From the NCBI RefSeq assembly GCF_020535405.1, contig NZ_CP085036.1:744001-808000 (forward strand): 64,000 nt of DNA, read 5' to 3'. A program made the translations under genes and the position numbers. Below the pieces are notes generated by a model. That model saw only the letters and a list, made by a program, of their open reading frames with translations, was not told the origin of the DNA and ran no database searches. This document shows, piece by piece, positions 43,147 to 52,449 of the stretch. Numbering within the stretch: position 1 is the stretch's first letter; each line of letters begins with the position of its first letter. Source of the stretch: Antiquaquibacter oligotrophicus. GTDB taxonomy: Bacteria; Actinomycetota; Actinomycetes; Actinomycetales; Microbacteriaceae.

Positions 43147-44915
43147 GCGACGTCTGGCGTGACCACCGGGAGCTGGCACACAAAATCCTCGCAGTCGTAG
43201 GTTGTCGTGGCGCCGGGTGTTGTTGTGCGGCCCGCGAAGAGCTCGAATCCCGCGCTCGTGAACTCCAGGGCCGCTGCGGCGCTGAGGGCGGACGTCGTGG
43301 CAGGGTCGCGGCGTGCGGCGGCCGCGGCATCCGCGCTGTCCGTCACGACGATCACGTGGTGCAGCGGTCGCGCGAGTCGGGCCATCACCGCGAGTGCGGC
43401 GCCCGCGGAGATGGGGCTCGAGGCCGCGATGGGCACTGCGGGTGTCACGGCCATCGCCGCGGCATCCCGGTAGACACGATCCCCCGTGAGCTCGTAGAGA
43501 TCGAGGCACGCGGATGCCACGGCACTCGGCCCCGACGGAAGTGCACCGTCGCTCGGGTCCGGGGCGACAACTACACCCTGCGCCGCGAGCACGGGATCCC
43601 CTCCGCCCGGTACCTGGAGCGCTTCGCCGTCCGTGCGGAGGGCATCGATGAGGCTCCGCGCGGCGACCGCGTACCTCACCTCCCCCGTCGCGCGAGCAAG
43701 CTCGATGAGTCCGCTCGCGAGCAGCCCGTAGTCATCCAGCGTGGCGGGAGCACGAGCGATTGTGTTGTCGATGGACGAGTGGACGAGTTGATCGGCACGC
43801 ACGTGGTGCTCGAGCAAAATTTCTGCGGCACGACGGGCGGAGTCCACCCACTCTGACCGGCCGACGAGGCTGCCCGCGAGTGAAAGGGCACCGATGGCGA
43901 GGCCGTTCCATCCCGTGAGGATCTTGCCGTCGAGGGGTGGGGCCTCCAGTCGCGACCGGCTCGCGGCATCCAGCGTGTAATAGAAACCTTCGACGCGGCG
44001 CCCGTCGACGACACTCTCGCTGTCCTGTGCACTCGCGAAGCCCCCGCTCGGCTGCTGCAACGTGCCGATGAGGAAGGACGCGATACCGTCCGCGATCTCG
44101 GTGCGGCCGAGGAGGGCATAGCAGGCGAGCAACTGCGCGTTGTCGTAGAGCATGCGCTCGTAGTGCGGCTCGCTCCAGTCGCGCTGGGTCGAGTAACGGA
44201 AGAATCCGCCATCGACGGGGTCGCGAAGGGCAGACGAAGCCATCGCATCGAGGGTGCGCTCGGCGAGAGCGTCCCCCTGATCGACCAGAAACCGCAGCAC
44301 GGGAGCAACCGGGAACTTCGGCGCCGTACCGAAGCCGCCGAACTCGTGATCCTCGACCTGGGCGAGCTGCGATTGCACGGTCGCGAAGTCGGTCACGAGA
44401 TCGGTGCTCGCCTCGCGTGGCTGGGAGAGCGCTTCGACGATCGCGCGGCCATTCCGTTCGACTTCCTCGCGGCGGTCCCGCCACGCCGCGAAGACCGCGT
44501 CGAGCACCTGCCGGAACGACGGATGGCCCTGCACCGGCTGCGGTGGAAAGTAGGTGCCCGCGAAAAACGCACGGCCCTGAGGCGTCACAAACACCGTGAG
44601 CGGCCAGCCGAGGTTGGGGGTGAAGGCGCCGGCCGCCGCAAGGTAGCTCGCATCCACCTCGACGTTCTCCTCGCGATCCACCTTGATGGATACCGCGTTC
44701 GTGTTGAGGTATTCGGCGATCTCGGGGTCACTGAAACTCTCGCGAGCCATGACGTGACACCAGTGACACGTCGAGTAGCCGATCGACACCATGACCGGCA
44801 CATCACGCCGGGCCGCCTCCTCGAAAGGCTCCGGGCCCCACGGCCACCAGTCCACAGGATTGTCGGCGTGCGATCTCAGGTACGGACTCGCAGCTTCTCT
44901 GAGGCGATTCGGCAT
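43143..44915 (-). CDS. Thioredoxin-domain protein of the DUF255/YyaL (SSP411) family
   Basis: This 590-residue protein starts with a DUF255 thioredoxin fold ([20 protein letters not shown], then the redox motif CHWC at 50-53 and a [10 protein letters not shown] strand). An (alpha/alpha)6 barrel related to N-acylglucosamine epimerases follows. It is somewhat shorter than the roughly 650-residue norm. The role of the family is unclear. It is cytosolic by sequence. It is divergent from an MBL-fold gene with only 11 bases between the starts. The CHWC motif is complete, so redox activity is plausible. Confidence 0.9.
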   Translation of the reverse strand: MPNRLREAASPYLRSHADNPVDWWPWGPEPFEEAARRDVPVMVSIGYSTCHWCHVMARESFSDPEIAEYLNTNAVSIKVDREENVEVDASYLAAAGAFTPNLGWPLTVFVTPQGRAFFAGTYFPPQPVQGHPSFRQVLDAVFAAWRDRREEVERNGRAIVEALSQPREASTDLVTDFATVQSQLAQVEDHEFGGFGTAPKFPVAPVLRFLVDQGDALAERTLDAMASSALRDPVDGGFFRYSTQRDWSEPHYERMLYDNAQLLACYALLGRTEIADGIASFLIGTLQQPSGGFASAQDSESVVDGRRVEGFYYTLDAASRSRLEAPPLDGKILTGWNGLAIGALSLAGSLVGRSEWVDSARRAAEILLEHHVRADQLVHSSIDNTIARAPATLDDYGLLASGLIELARATGEVRYAVAARSLIDALRTDGEALQVPGGGDPVLAAQGVVVAPDPSDGALPSGPSAVASACLDLYELTGDRVYRDAAAMAVTPAVPIAASSPISAGAALAVMARLARPLHHVIVVTDSADAAAAARRDPATTSALSAAAALEFTSAGFELFAGRTTTPGATTTYDCEDFVCQLPVVTPDVA

Positions 44916-44926
44916 AGTCTCAGAGT

Positions 44927-45676
44927 ATGTCGACGACGACTCTCACCTGGATCGGCGGGCCAACGGCCGTGCTCGAGTATGCCGGCCTGCGCATCGTGAC
45001 CGACCCGACGTTCGACCCGCCCGGCAACTACGTCGAGTCCGGTGAGCCGCCGCTCGTCAAGACGGCAGGGCCGGGCATCCCGCGCTCCGACCTCGGTCCC
45101 GTCGACCTCGTGCTGCTGTCGCACCACGAGCACGAGGACAACCTCGACTACGAGGGACTTGAACTGCTCGCGACGGGTGTTCCAACACTCAGCACGATGA
45201 AAGCCGCTGGCGATCTCTTCGGTGGTGGAGTGATCGGCTTGGACAACTGGGAGACCCACGAGATCGGCGATGTCACCGTCACCGCCGTGCCCGCGCTGCA
45301 CGGCCCGCCGGGGTCGGAGGCGCGGCTCGGCCCCGTGATCGGGTTTGTGCTCGAAGCGCCGGGTGAGCCGACCGTATACGTATCCGGGGACAACGCGTCG
45401 CTCCCCCTCGTCGAGCAAATCGCGGGTGCGTTCGACCGGATCGACATCGCTGTGCTCTTCGCCGGTGCCGCGCGGGTGCCGCAGATCGACGCCCAGCTCA
45501 CACTGACGTCAGAGGATGCCGCAACCGCTGCCCGCACGCTGGGCGTCTCCCGCGTTGTCGGCCTCCACACGTCGGACTGGGAGCACTTCAGTGAGGGGCC
45601 GGAGCAACTGGCCGCGGCGTTTGAGGGTACGGGGCTGCTGGTGGATTGCCCCCGCGGGCAGCGCGTGGAGCTGTAG
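44927..45676 (+). CDS. MBL-fold metal-dependent hydrolase
   Basis: This 249-residue metallo-beta-lactamase-fold protein has an [21 protein letters not shown] opening. Its metal motif is HHEHEDNLD in place of HxHxDH, that is, with Asn after Asp. Further ligands are likely His in PALHGPPG, Asp in VSGDNAS and a terminal His in [10 protein letters not shown]. It resembles the UlaG/YtnP-like group of lactone or phosphodiester hydrolases. The altered motif leaves one zinc ligand doubtful. It is divergent from the DUF255 gene, its start lies 11 bases away, and it is convergent with the aldo/keto reductase 3 bases downstream. Confidence 0.85.
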   Translation: MSTTTLTWIGGPTAVLEYAGLRIVTDPTFDPPGNYVESGEPPLVKTAGPGIPRSDLGPVDLVLLSHHEHEDNLDYEGLELLATGVPTLSTMKAAGDLFGGGVIGLDNWETHEIGDVTVTAVPALHGPPGSEARLGPVIGFVLEAPGEPTVYVSGDNASLPLVEQIAGAFDRIDIAVLFAGAARVPQIDAQLTLTSEDAATAARTLGVSRVVGLHTSDWEHFSEGPEQLAAAFEGTGLLVDCPRGQRVEL

Positions 45677-45679
45677 CTA

Positions 45680-46501
45680 CTAGAAGGTCGCCGTCTCCGG
45701 GTTCGACCCGACGCGCAGACCCTGGTCGAGGCCGTCGATCGCCGCCATCTCCGCCGCGCTCAGCTCGAACCCGAACACGTCAAAGTTTTCCGCCATACGC
45801 TCTCGCGAGTTCGTCTTCGGGAAGACGATGATCTCGTGCTGCAGGTGCCAGCGGATCACGACCTGAGCAGGAGTGACACCGTGGGCAGCCGCGGCGTCGG
45901 CGACAGCGGGCATCCCGAACAGGTCGTACTTGCCCTGGCCGAGCGGTCCCCACGCCTCCGTGGCGATGCCCTTACCGCGCAGGTACTCGCGCAGCGGCGC
46001 CTGAGAGAACGCGGGGTGCAGCTCCACCTGGTCGACGGCAGGCACCACGGTGCTCGCCGCGATGAGGCGGTCCAGGTGCTGCTCGTGAAAGTTGGAGACA
46101 CCGATCGAGGTGGCAAGTCCCTTCGACTGCAACTCCTCGAAGACGTGCCACGTCTCGATGTAGCGGTCGAGATCCGGGCGTGGCCAGTGGATGAGGTACA
46201 GGTCGACGTGGTCGAGCCCGAGCTTGGCGAGGCTCACATTCATGGCGTCGCGTACGGTCTGGGTGCCCTGCTCGCTGTTCCACAGTTTGGTGGTGATAAA
46301 CAGCTCATCGCGGGGGATGCCCGATTTCGCGATCGCGCGGCCGACACCCTCCTCGTTGCCGTAGATGGCAGCGGTGTCGATGTGGCGATAGCCGACCTCG
46401 AGCGCGTCGGTGACAATCCGCTCCGCATGGTCGGGGTCGACCTGGAAGACGCCGAAGCCGAGCTGGGGGATGCTGTTTCCGTCGTTGAGCGTGATCTGCA
46501 T
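45680..46501 (-). CDS. Aldo/keto reductase
   Basis: This 273-residue NADPH-dependent reductase of the AKR5-like group has the conserved GYRHIDTAAIYGNE segment (Asp and catalytic Tyr), FITTKLW with the catalytic Lys, LIHWP with the His, GVSNF, and the C-terminal cofactor region FPKTNSRERMAEN. It is a complete (alpha/beta)8 barrel. It probably reduces 2,5-diketogluconate-like or aldehyde substrates. The sequence does not define which. It lies 23 bases downstream of prpC on the same strand and may be read from the prp transcript. Confidence 0.93.
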   Translation of the reverse strand: MQITLNDGNSIPQLGFGVFQVDPDHAERIVTDALEVGYRHIDTAAIYGNEEGVGRAIAKSGIPRDELFITTKLWNSEQGTQTVRDAMNVSLAKLGLDHVDLYLIHWPRPDLDRYIETWHVFEELQSKGLATSIGVSNFHEQHLDRLIAASTVVPAVDQVELHPAFSQAPLREYLRGKGIATEAWGPLGQGKYDLFGMPAVADAAAAHGVTPAQVVIRWHLQHEIIVFPKTNSRERMAENFDVFGFELSAAEMAAIDGLDQGLRVGSNPETATF

Positions 46502-46524
46502 GACCCCAGCCTAAGTCGGACTGG

Positions 46525-47649
46525 TCACGGCACTTCGCGCTGGTCGACTCCGGTGTACGCGCTCAGCGGGCGGATGAGCGCATTGGATGCCAGTTGCTCC
46601 ATCACGTGTGCGGTCCAGCCGGTTACTCGCGCCGCGACAAAGAGCGGTGTGAAGATCGTCGTATCGAAGCCCATGAGGTTGTAGGCGGGTCCCGACGGGT
46701 AGTCGAGGTTCGGCTTGATGCCCTTCGCTTCCACCATCGCCGTCTCCAACGTGTCGTAGAGCTCGATGACGTCGGGTCGGTCGTACTCGGCGACGAGCAG
46801 TTCGAGGGACGCCTTCATCGTTGGCACACGCGAGTCGCCGTTTTTGTAGACACGGTGCCCGAAGCCCATGATCTTGCGTTTCGCGGCGAGGGCCTCGTCG
46901 AGCCATGCGGCAGCGGCATCCGCGGTTCCGATCTCTTGGAACGTGTGCATGACTGCCTCGTTTGCACCACCGTGGAGTGGCCCCTTGAGTGCGCCGATCG
47001 CGCCCGTCACCGAGGAGTAGACGTCACTGAGGGTGGACGCGATCACTCGCGCCGTGAAGGTGGACGCATTGAAGGAGTGCTCCGCGTACAGAATCATCGA
47101 CACGTCGAAGGCCTTCACCACGGTCTCGCTCGGCACCTCGCCGAAAGTCATGTTGAGGAAGTTCGCGGAATACCCGAGGTCCTCCCGGGCATCGATCGGT
47201 TCCTTGCCCCACAGGCGCCGCTGCGTGTAGGCGACGATGGCGGGCAACTGGGAGAACAGCGCGATCGCCCGCTGCTGGGTGAGTTCCGCGTCGATCCAGG
47301 TGGGGTCGGCGCCGAGCGTCGAGTCGAGGGCGCCGAGCACACTCACCGCCGTACGCACGACATCCATCGGGTGGGCGGTGAGCGGAAGGTCGTCGATCGC
47401 GCGTCGCACCGACGGATGCAACGACCGCTGCGAACGCTCAAGGCGCTGGAACTCGGCGAGCTCCTCCTCCGTCGGCAGCTCGCCCTTCCACAGCAGCCAC
47501 GCCACCTGCTCGAACGAGCACTTTGCCGCGAGCTCCTGCACGGGGTAGCCGCGATACAGCAGCGAGTTCGTCTCCGGGTTGACCTTCGAGATCGCGGTTG
47601 TGTCGGCAACAACGCCGACGAGCCCCTTGCGGATGTCGTTCATGTTCAC
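46525..47649 (-). CDS. prpC: 2-methylcitrate synthase
   Basis: This 374-residue member of the citrate synthase family condenses propionyl-CoA with oxaloacetate. The visible catalytic pieces are HGGANEAVM (His), GFGHRVYKNGDSR (second His) and the Asp-containing stretch further on. The length and lack of an N-terminal extension fit PrpC and not the longer housekeeping GltA. GTG at 47649 overlaps the prpB stop (GTGA). ATG six bases later is possible. Third gene of prpDBC. Confidence 0.93.
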   Translation of the reverse strand: MNMNDIRKGLVGVVADTTAISKVNPETNSLLYRGYPVQELAAKCSFEQVAWLLWKGELPTEEELAEFQRLERSQRSLHPSVRRAIDDLPLTAHPMDVVRTAVSVLGALDSTLGADPTWIDAELTQQRAIALFSQLPAIVAYTQRRLWGKEPIDAREDLGYSANFLNMTFGEVPSETVVKAFDVSMILYAEHSFNASTFTARVIASTLSDVYSSVTGAIGALKGPLHGGANEAVMHTFQEIGTADAAAAWLDEALAAKRKIMGFGHRVYKNGDSRVPTMKASLELLVAEYDRPDVIELYDTLETAMVEAKGIKPNLDYPSGPAYNLMGFDTTIFTPLFVAARVTGWTAHVMEQLASNALIRPLSAYTGVDQREVP

Positions 47650-48539
47650 ACCTTGAAGTTGTAGATGGACGTGTCGAACGTGTTGTAGGCCTCGTAGTCG
47701 AGCAACTCGTACAGCCTCGCACGCGTTTGCATGTCGGGAACCGTCTGCTGGAGGGTGCCGTCCGAGAGGAGGGTGTCGAGTCCCCGCTCCGCGGCACCCA
47801 TGGCGAGCCGGAGAAGGCTGACCGGGTAGATGACGATGCGGATGCCGACATCCTTCAGCTGCTGCGTGGTGAACAGCTCGCTCTTGCCGAACTCGGTCAT
47901 GTTGGCCAGCACGGGAACGTCGAGGGCGTTTGTCATCGCCTCGAACTCGGAGAGGTCCTTCATGGCCTCAGGGAAGATCGCGTCGGCTCCGGCATCAACG
48001 AGAGCCTTCGCGCGGTCGATGGATGCCGGGAGCCCCTCGATCGCGCGGATGTCGGTGCGCGCCATGATCAGCAGGTTCGCGTCGCGGCGGGCATCGGCGG
48101 CGGCGCGAATGCGCTTGATGGCGGTGTCGTCGTCGACGACCGACTTACCGTCGAGGTGACCGCAGCGTTTCGGGTTGACCTGGTCCTCGATGTGGAGACC
48201 GGCGACCCCGGCATCCTCGAGGCTCTGCACCGTTCGCGCGACGTTCATGGGCTCACCGAAGCCCGTGTCGGCGTCGACGAGGGTGGGCAGGTCGGTCATG
48301 CGTGAGATTTGCGCGGCACGGCCAGCGACCTCGGTGAGCGTGGTGAGGCCGATGTCGGGCAAGCCGAGATCCGCCGCGATCACGGCGCCCGAGATGTAGA
48401 CACCCTCGAAGTTCTTCTCCTGGATGAGCCTCGCGCTCAGCGGGTTGAATGCGCCAGGGAAACGCAGTAGTTCCCCCGTCGCAAGGGCCGACCGCAGGGC
48501 TGCACGCTTCTCGGCGGGGGTTTTCTGGGTGTACAGCAT
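47646..48539 (-). CDS. prpB: 2-methylisocitrate lyase
   Basis: This 297-residue isocitrate-lyase-superfamily enzyme has the catalytic loop KRCGH (in NPKRCGHLDG), DADTGFGEP for Mg2+ binding and the DIGLTTLTEVAGRA helix. It splits 2-methylisocitrate into pyruvate and succinate, the last step of the methylcitrate cycle. ATG at 48539 shares a base with the prpD stop (TGATG). It lies between prpD and prpC, the order also known from Corynebacterium. Confidence 0.95.
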   Translation of the reverse strand: MLYTQKTPAEKRAALRSALATGELLRFPGAFNPLSARLIQEKNFEGVYISGAVIAADLGLPDIGLTTLTEVAGRAAQISRMTDLPTLVDADTGFGEPMNVARTVQSLEDAGVAGLHIEDQVNPKRCGHLDGKSVVDDDTAIKRIRAAADARRDANLLIMARTDIRAIEGLPASIDRAKALVDAGADAIFPEAMKDLSEFEAMTNALDVPVLANMTEFGKSELFTTQQLKDVGIRIVIYPVSLLRLAMGAAERGLDTLLSDGTLQQTVPDMQTRARLYELLDYEAYNTFDTSIYNFKV

Positions 48540-50044
48540 CAGAAGATTCCCTTCGCGGTGACGGCCGGGAAGTCGCCGTTGATGGTGAGGCCGCCGAGTT
48601 CGGCTGCCGAGAGCTCCGGGAGCCGCTGCGCGGTGTCGAGGAACCGCTCAATCTCGGCGGAGGCGAGCACCCCGTCAGCGAGTTCGCGGAACTTCTGCAC
48701 GTACTGCGCGCGGGCGAACGGACGCGCTCCCAGCGGGTGGGCATCCGCCACGGCGATCTCCTCGACGACACGCGAGCCGTCGGTCAGCTCGATCTCGACG
48801 CGGCCGCCGAACGCCTTCTCGGTGATGTCGAGCGAGTGGTACCGACGAGTCCATTCCGCGTCCTCGACCGTGGTGACCTTGTTCCACAGTTCGACGGTGT
48901 CCGCGCGCCCTGCCCGCTCGGGGGCGTAGGAGCGCTCGTGGTGCCACTCGCCGTCTTGCAGGGCGACCGTGAAGATGTACGGGATGCTGTGATCGAGGGT
49001 CTCGCGGCTCGCGGTCGGGTCGTACTTCTGCGGGTCGTTGGCGCCCGACCCGATCACGTAGTGGGTGTGGTGACTGGTGTGCAGGACCGCACGCACGATG
49101 TTCGCGGGATCACGCAGCGCCGGATGCTCGTTGCCGAGTCTGCGCGCGAGGTCGATCCACGCCTGCGCCTGGTACTCCGCCGAGTGCTCTTTTGTGTACG
49201 TGTCGAGTATTGCCACTCGCGCCTCGCCGGCCTCCGGCAGGGGCACCTCGTAGCGGCCATCCGGTCCGTCGAGCAGCCACGCGATAACACCGTCCTCGCC
49301 CTCGTAGATGGGGGTCGGGCTCGTCTGGCCCCGCATGGCTCGGTCGACCGCCTCGACGGCCATCTTGCCGGCGAACGCGGGGGCGTGAGCCTTCCACGTG
49401 GAGATCTCGCCCTTGCGCGACTGGCGTGTGGCGGTGGTGGTGTGCAGCGCCTGGCCGATGGCGTGGAAGATGACCTCGGTCGGGAGGTTCAGGAGGGTTC
49501 CGATTCCGGCGGCGGCGCTCGGCCCGAGGTGGGCGACATGGTCGATCTTGTGCTTGTGGAGGCTGATCGCCTTGACGAGGTCGACCTGGATCTCGTATCC
49601 GGTGACGATGCCGCGCAACAGTTCGGCACCGCTGCGGCCGAGGTGTTGGGCGACGGCGGTGATGGCGGGGATGTTGTCGCCCGGGTGCGAGTAGTCGGCG
49701 GCGAGGAAGGTGTCGTGGAAGTCGAGTTCGCGCACCGCAACACCGTTGGCCCAGGCGGCCCACTCGGGACTCGTTGGCTCGGCGTTGCCAAAGACGGTGG
49801 AGCCTGACCCGTTGCGCGACACAGGGTGGGCGGCCGCCTGGGCTCGCGCGGACACAACGGGTGCACGCGTGAGGGATGCGGCGGCAACGGCCGCGTTGTC
49901 GATGATCCGGTTGATGACCATGTCGGTCACCTCGGTCGTGGGTTCGAGCTGTTCGCTGGCCACCGCGGCGATCTTCCAGGCCAGCTGGTCTTCGCGAGCG
50001 AGGTGCTCGTCACTGCGGTAGGTGCGTACGGGGTGAAGCTTCAT
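48539..50044 (-). CDS. prpD: 2-methylcitrate dehydratase
   Basis: This 501-residue MmgE/PrpD-family dehydratase shows the conserved [19 protein letters not shown] segment, [15 protein letters not shown] region ([14 protein letters not shown]) and the [16 protein letters not shown] motif. It removes water from 2-methylcitrate in propionate breakdown. ATG at 50044 is chosen because an AAGGGA ribosome-binding site precedes it. The frame's earlier ATG at 50071 is less likely. It leads the prpDBC operon, and a 225-base upstream region holds an inverted repeat. Confidence 0.95.
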   Translation of the reverse strand: MKLHPVRTYRSDEHLAREDQLAWKIAAVASEQLEPTTEVTDMVINRIIDNAAVAAASLTRAPVVSARAQAAAHPVSRNGSGSTVFGNAEPTSPEWAAWANGVAVRELDFHDTFLAADYSHPGDNIPAITAVAQHLGRSGAELLRGIVTGYEIQVDLVKAISLHKHKIDHVAHLGPSAAAGIGTLLNLPTEVIFHAIGQALHTTTATRQSRKGEISTWKAHAPAFAGKMAVEAVDRAMRGQTSPTPIYEGEDGVIAWLLDGPDGRYEVPLPEAGEARVAILDTYTKEHSAEYQAQAWIDLARRLGNEHPALRDPANIVRAVLHTSHHTHYVIGSGANDPQKYDPTASRETLDHSIPYIFTVALQDGEWHHERSYAPERAGRADTVELWNKVTTVEDAEWTRRYHSLDITEKAFGGRVEIELTDGSRVVEEIAVADAHPLGARPFARAQYVQKFRELADGVLASAEIERFLDTAQRLPELSAAELGGLTINGDFPAVTAKGIF

Positions 50045-50269
50045 GCGCGTGGTGTCCCTTCGGCCGAGCATCCGACTGCTCCGATTACCGGTTCGAGGCT
50101 ACATCGGCTGCGCTTCGCGACCTCACCCACCCCCTCGTGTGATCATCCTCTTTTCCGGAGCTTTTGCCTCGCAGGGCCCCCAAAGCGGTAACCCCTGTGA
50201 TGTATGCGCATAGCCTCCGGAAAAGTGCTCGACAGACTCGGGCAAGCGGCCAGGCGGGCTGGGCGGGCG
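50045..50269. promoter_or_regulatory. Upstream region of prpDBC with an 11-bp inverted repeat
   Basis: This is the longest gene-free stretch of the window. It contains CTTTTCCGGAG (50150-50160) and CTCCGGAAAAG (50215-50225), perfect inverted copies 54 bases apart. They could be two operator half-sites, two sites for a regulator that binds asymmetrically, or the base of a long hairpin. The region must hold the prp promoter. No regulator of the PrpR type is encoded next to it. Confidence 0.5.
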
Positions 50270-50752
50270 TCAGGGCAGGTGCTCGGACCAGGTGCGGAGG
50301 ATGCGCTCCAGTGCCTCGCGGTCGCTGGGATCGAGCATCCCGACGAGGCGCTGTTCGTTGGCGATGTGCGCCTCGAAGGCACGATCGATGACCGCGCGAC
50401 CCTCGGCCGTGAGCGCAACAACGCGAGCTCGGCCATCCGTTGCCGACGGCCTGCGCGTGACGAGCCCTGCAGCCTCGAGTCTGTCGATGCGCTTGGACAT
50501 CGCACCGGTCGTCACCATAGTGTGTTCGGCGAGGTCGCCCGGCGCCCGTTCGAACGGATGCCCGGCCCGCCGTAACGCGGCGAGCACATCGAATTCGCCT
50601 TCGCCCAGGCCGTGCTCCCGATACACGGAGACCAACTCGTCGGTGAGGGACCCCGCGAGCCGATGCAGGCGCCCGATGATCCCGATGGGTGAGACGTCGA
50701 GGTCGGGTCGTTCGCGCTGCCATTCCTCGAGGATGCGGTCGACGTGGTCCAT
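50270..50752 (-). CDS. MarR-family transcriptional regulator
   Basis: This 160-residue MarR protein has a winged helix spanning LAEHTMVTTGAMSKRIDRL (recognition) and GLVTRRPSATDGRARVVALT (wing), with an N-terminal dimer helix starting DHVDRILEEWQRERPDLDVSP. It is a paralogue of the MarR protein at 5876-6382. ATG at 50752 lies 14 bases from a double palindrome shared with the divergent EamA transporter, so it probably represses both. The prp operon lies downstream on the same strand. Confidence 0.92.
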   Translation of the reverse strand: MDHVDRILEEWQRERPDLDVSPIGIIGRLHRLAGSLTDELVSVYREHGLGEGEFDVLAALRRAGHPFERAPGDLAEHTMVTTGAMSKRIDRLEAAGLVTRRPSATDGRARVVALTAEGRAVIDRAFEAHIANEQRLVGMLDPSDREALERILRTWSEHLP

Positions 50753-50765
50753 GTGCAGATATTAC

Positions 50766-50798
50766 CTTCCGCGGAAGTTATTATAACTTCCATGGAAG
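50766..50798. promoter_or_regulatory. Twin MarR operators overlapping the EamA start codon
   Basis: Two palindromes, CTTCCGCGGAAG (50766-50777) and CTTCCATGGAAG (50787-50798), lie 21 bp apart centre to centre, with an AT-rich TTATTATAA between them that can serve as -10 region. The whole 40-base block is itself palindromic apart from two positions. The second site contains the ATG at 50792. It is the likely binding site of the adjacent MarR. Confidence 0.75.
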
Positions 50799-51685
50799 GT
50801 AAATTCCGGTGGATGGTCGTGACGGCCATCGCCCCCATTGCGTGGGGATCGACCTACGTCGTGACTCGTGAGCTACTGCCGGCCGAGCATCCGCTGTGGG
50901 GTGCCCTTCTGCGTGCCCTGCCCGCAGGTCTCATCCTGCTCGCTCTCGCGCGCCGACTCCCCCGCGGGAGCTGGTGGTGGAAATCGCTCGTCCTCGGCAC
51001 ACTCAACATCGGCGCCTTTTTTGTTCTCGTGTATCTCGCCGCCGTGCTGCTGCCGTCGAGCGTCGCCTCCACCGTCATGGCGACATCGGCGGGCGTCATC
51101 CTCGTGCTCGCGTGGCCGCTCCTCGCTCAGCGCCCGCGACTCGTCTCGGCGATCGGGGCCGCAATCGGGTTCGTTGGCGTGGCCGTCATGCTCGGGCCGG
51201 GTGGCGAACCGATCAACGGATGGGGTGTGCTGATCTCGCTCGTCGCCATGACGAGCTCGTCGGTGGGCTTCCTTCTCGCTCGGCGATGGGGTGGAGACGT
51301 GCCCCTGCTCGCGTCCACCGCGTGGCAGCTGATCGCGGGCTCCCTTCTGCTCGCGCCCGTGGCGATCATCGTCGAAGGGCCACCGCCAACCCTCGACGCC
51401 ACCTCACTGTGGGGTTTCGCCTACATCACCATCATCGGAACGGCCGTCGCCTTCGTCGCGTGGTTCGCCGGGCTGCGCCACCTACCGGCGGGAGTGGTCG
51501 GCGTGATTGGACTCCTCAACCCCGTCACGGGAGTGCTGCTCGGCACGCTCCTCGTCGGCGAACTCCTCGGGCCCGCACAGATCGTGGGTATCGCCCTCGT
51601 TCTGACGGGAGTCCTCGTTGGTCAGTTCGCCGCGCGACCTAGCCGACGGCCTGCGCCACAACACGAGCCAGCCGCTTCCCGATGA
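50792..51685 (+). CDS. EamA-family (DMT superfamily) transporter
   Basis: This 297-residue membrane protein has ten predicted helices in two EamA repeats. The first begins IAPIAWGSTYVVTRELL and the second begins ISLVAMTSSSVGFLLARRWG. It should export small metabolites. ATG at 50792 is within an operator and has no ribosome-binding site at normal distance, but lies about one -10 spacing after TATAAC, so a leaderless mRNA is possible. The alternative ATG at 50813 has GGAAGG 12 bases before it. Its 3' end overlaps the convergent hydrolase gene by 47 bases. Confidence 0.9.
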   Translation: MEGKFRWMVVTAIAPIAWGSTYVVTRELLPAEHPLWGALLRALPAGLILLALARRLPRGSWWWKSLVLGTLNIGAFFVLVYLAAVLLPSSVASTVMATSAGVILVLAWPLLAQRPRLVSAIGAAIGFVGVAVMLGPGGEPINGWGVLISLVAMTSSSVGFLLARRWGGDVPLLASTAWQLIAGSLLLAPVAIIVEGPPPTLDATSLWGFAYITIIGTAVAFVAWFAGLRHLPAGVVGVIGLLNPVTGVLLGTLLVGELLGPAQIVGIALVLTGVLVGQFAARPSRRPAPQHEPAASR

Positions 51686-52412
51686 GGTGGTCGCTCGCGG
51701 CGACCCGGTGAACCTCAACACCGCGCATCCGCGCGACGATACGCATCGAGCCCTCCGAGGCGAACTGGTCGAAGCTGCCGTACACAACCTCGACGGGCGC
51801 CTGCACAGCGGCAAGGTCGCTCACCGTCGTCTGGGACTCGATCGAGTTCTCGAGCGACTTCACAAACGGAGTCCACGTGCGCGCGTTGATGTCCATCGCT
51901 TTCGGGATGGCGAGGAACCTCTCGACGATGGCCGCGTTCTGGAGCGTGAAGTCCTTGTTCTCGCGGAAAAAGCGGTACGCCTTGAGGTAGAAGTCCATAC
52001 GCCCGCGTTCGAGATCGTCGGAGAGCTCCCCCGGCGCCAGGTAGATGGGCGGGCTTACGAGCACGAGCTTGTTTACCGAACGCGGCCAGCGAGCGCCGTA
52101 TCGGGCGGCGATGAGTGCACCCATCGAGTGACCCACGAGAGTGAACGGATGCCCCAGCCGAAGACTCCGGATGGTGCGTCTGATCGCGTTCGCGTGGTCG
52201 GCGAGGGTGTAGTCGCAATCCTCGGGCATGGGCGAGGTGCCGAAGCCGAGTAGGTCGATCGTGATGCAACGATGCGAGTCGCGCAGAAGCGGCAGAACGT
52301 TCTGGAACGTGACCGACGACGACGCGATGCCATGGATGAGCACCACCGTCGGGCCATCGCCGACGTCCTCCACAACATTGAGGAGGGGAGGTCTCCGCCA
52401 CGGCCACTGCAT
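51639..52412 (-). CDS. Alpha/beta hydrolase
   Basis: This 257-residue alpha/beta hydrolase has an HGIASSSVTF oxyanion region, the nucleophile motif GHSMG, an acidic residue in YGSFDQF and the catalytic His in ASDHLIG. The FGTSPMPEDCDYTLADHA stretch is common among MhpC-like hydrolases. The substrate is not predictable. The start ATG at 52412 lies 37 bases from the divergent hrpA gene. Its last 47 bases overlap the EamA gene in antisense. Confidence 0.88.
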   Translation of the reverse strand: MQWPWRRPPLLNVVEDVGDGPTVVLIHGIASSSVTFQNVLPLLRDSHRCITIDLLGFGTSPMPEDCDYTLADHANAIRRTIRSLRLGHPFTLVGHSMGALIAARYGARWPRSVNKLVLVSPPIYLAPGELSDDLERGRMDFYLKAYRFFRENKDFTLQNAAIVERFLAIPKAMDINARTWTPFVKSLENSIESQTTVSDLAAVQAPVEVVYGSFDQFASEGSMRIVARMRGVEVHRVAASDHLIGKRLARVVAQAVG

Positions 52413-52449
52413 GTTCGAGGGTATCGCGAGGCCTTAAGCTGGAGGGCTC

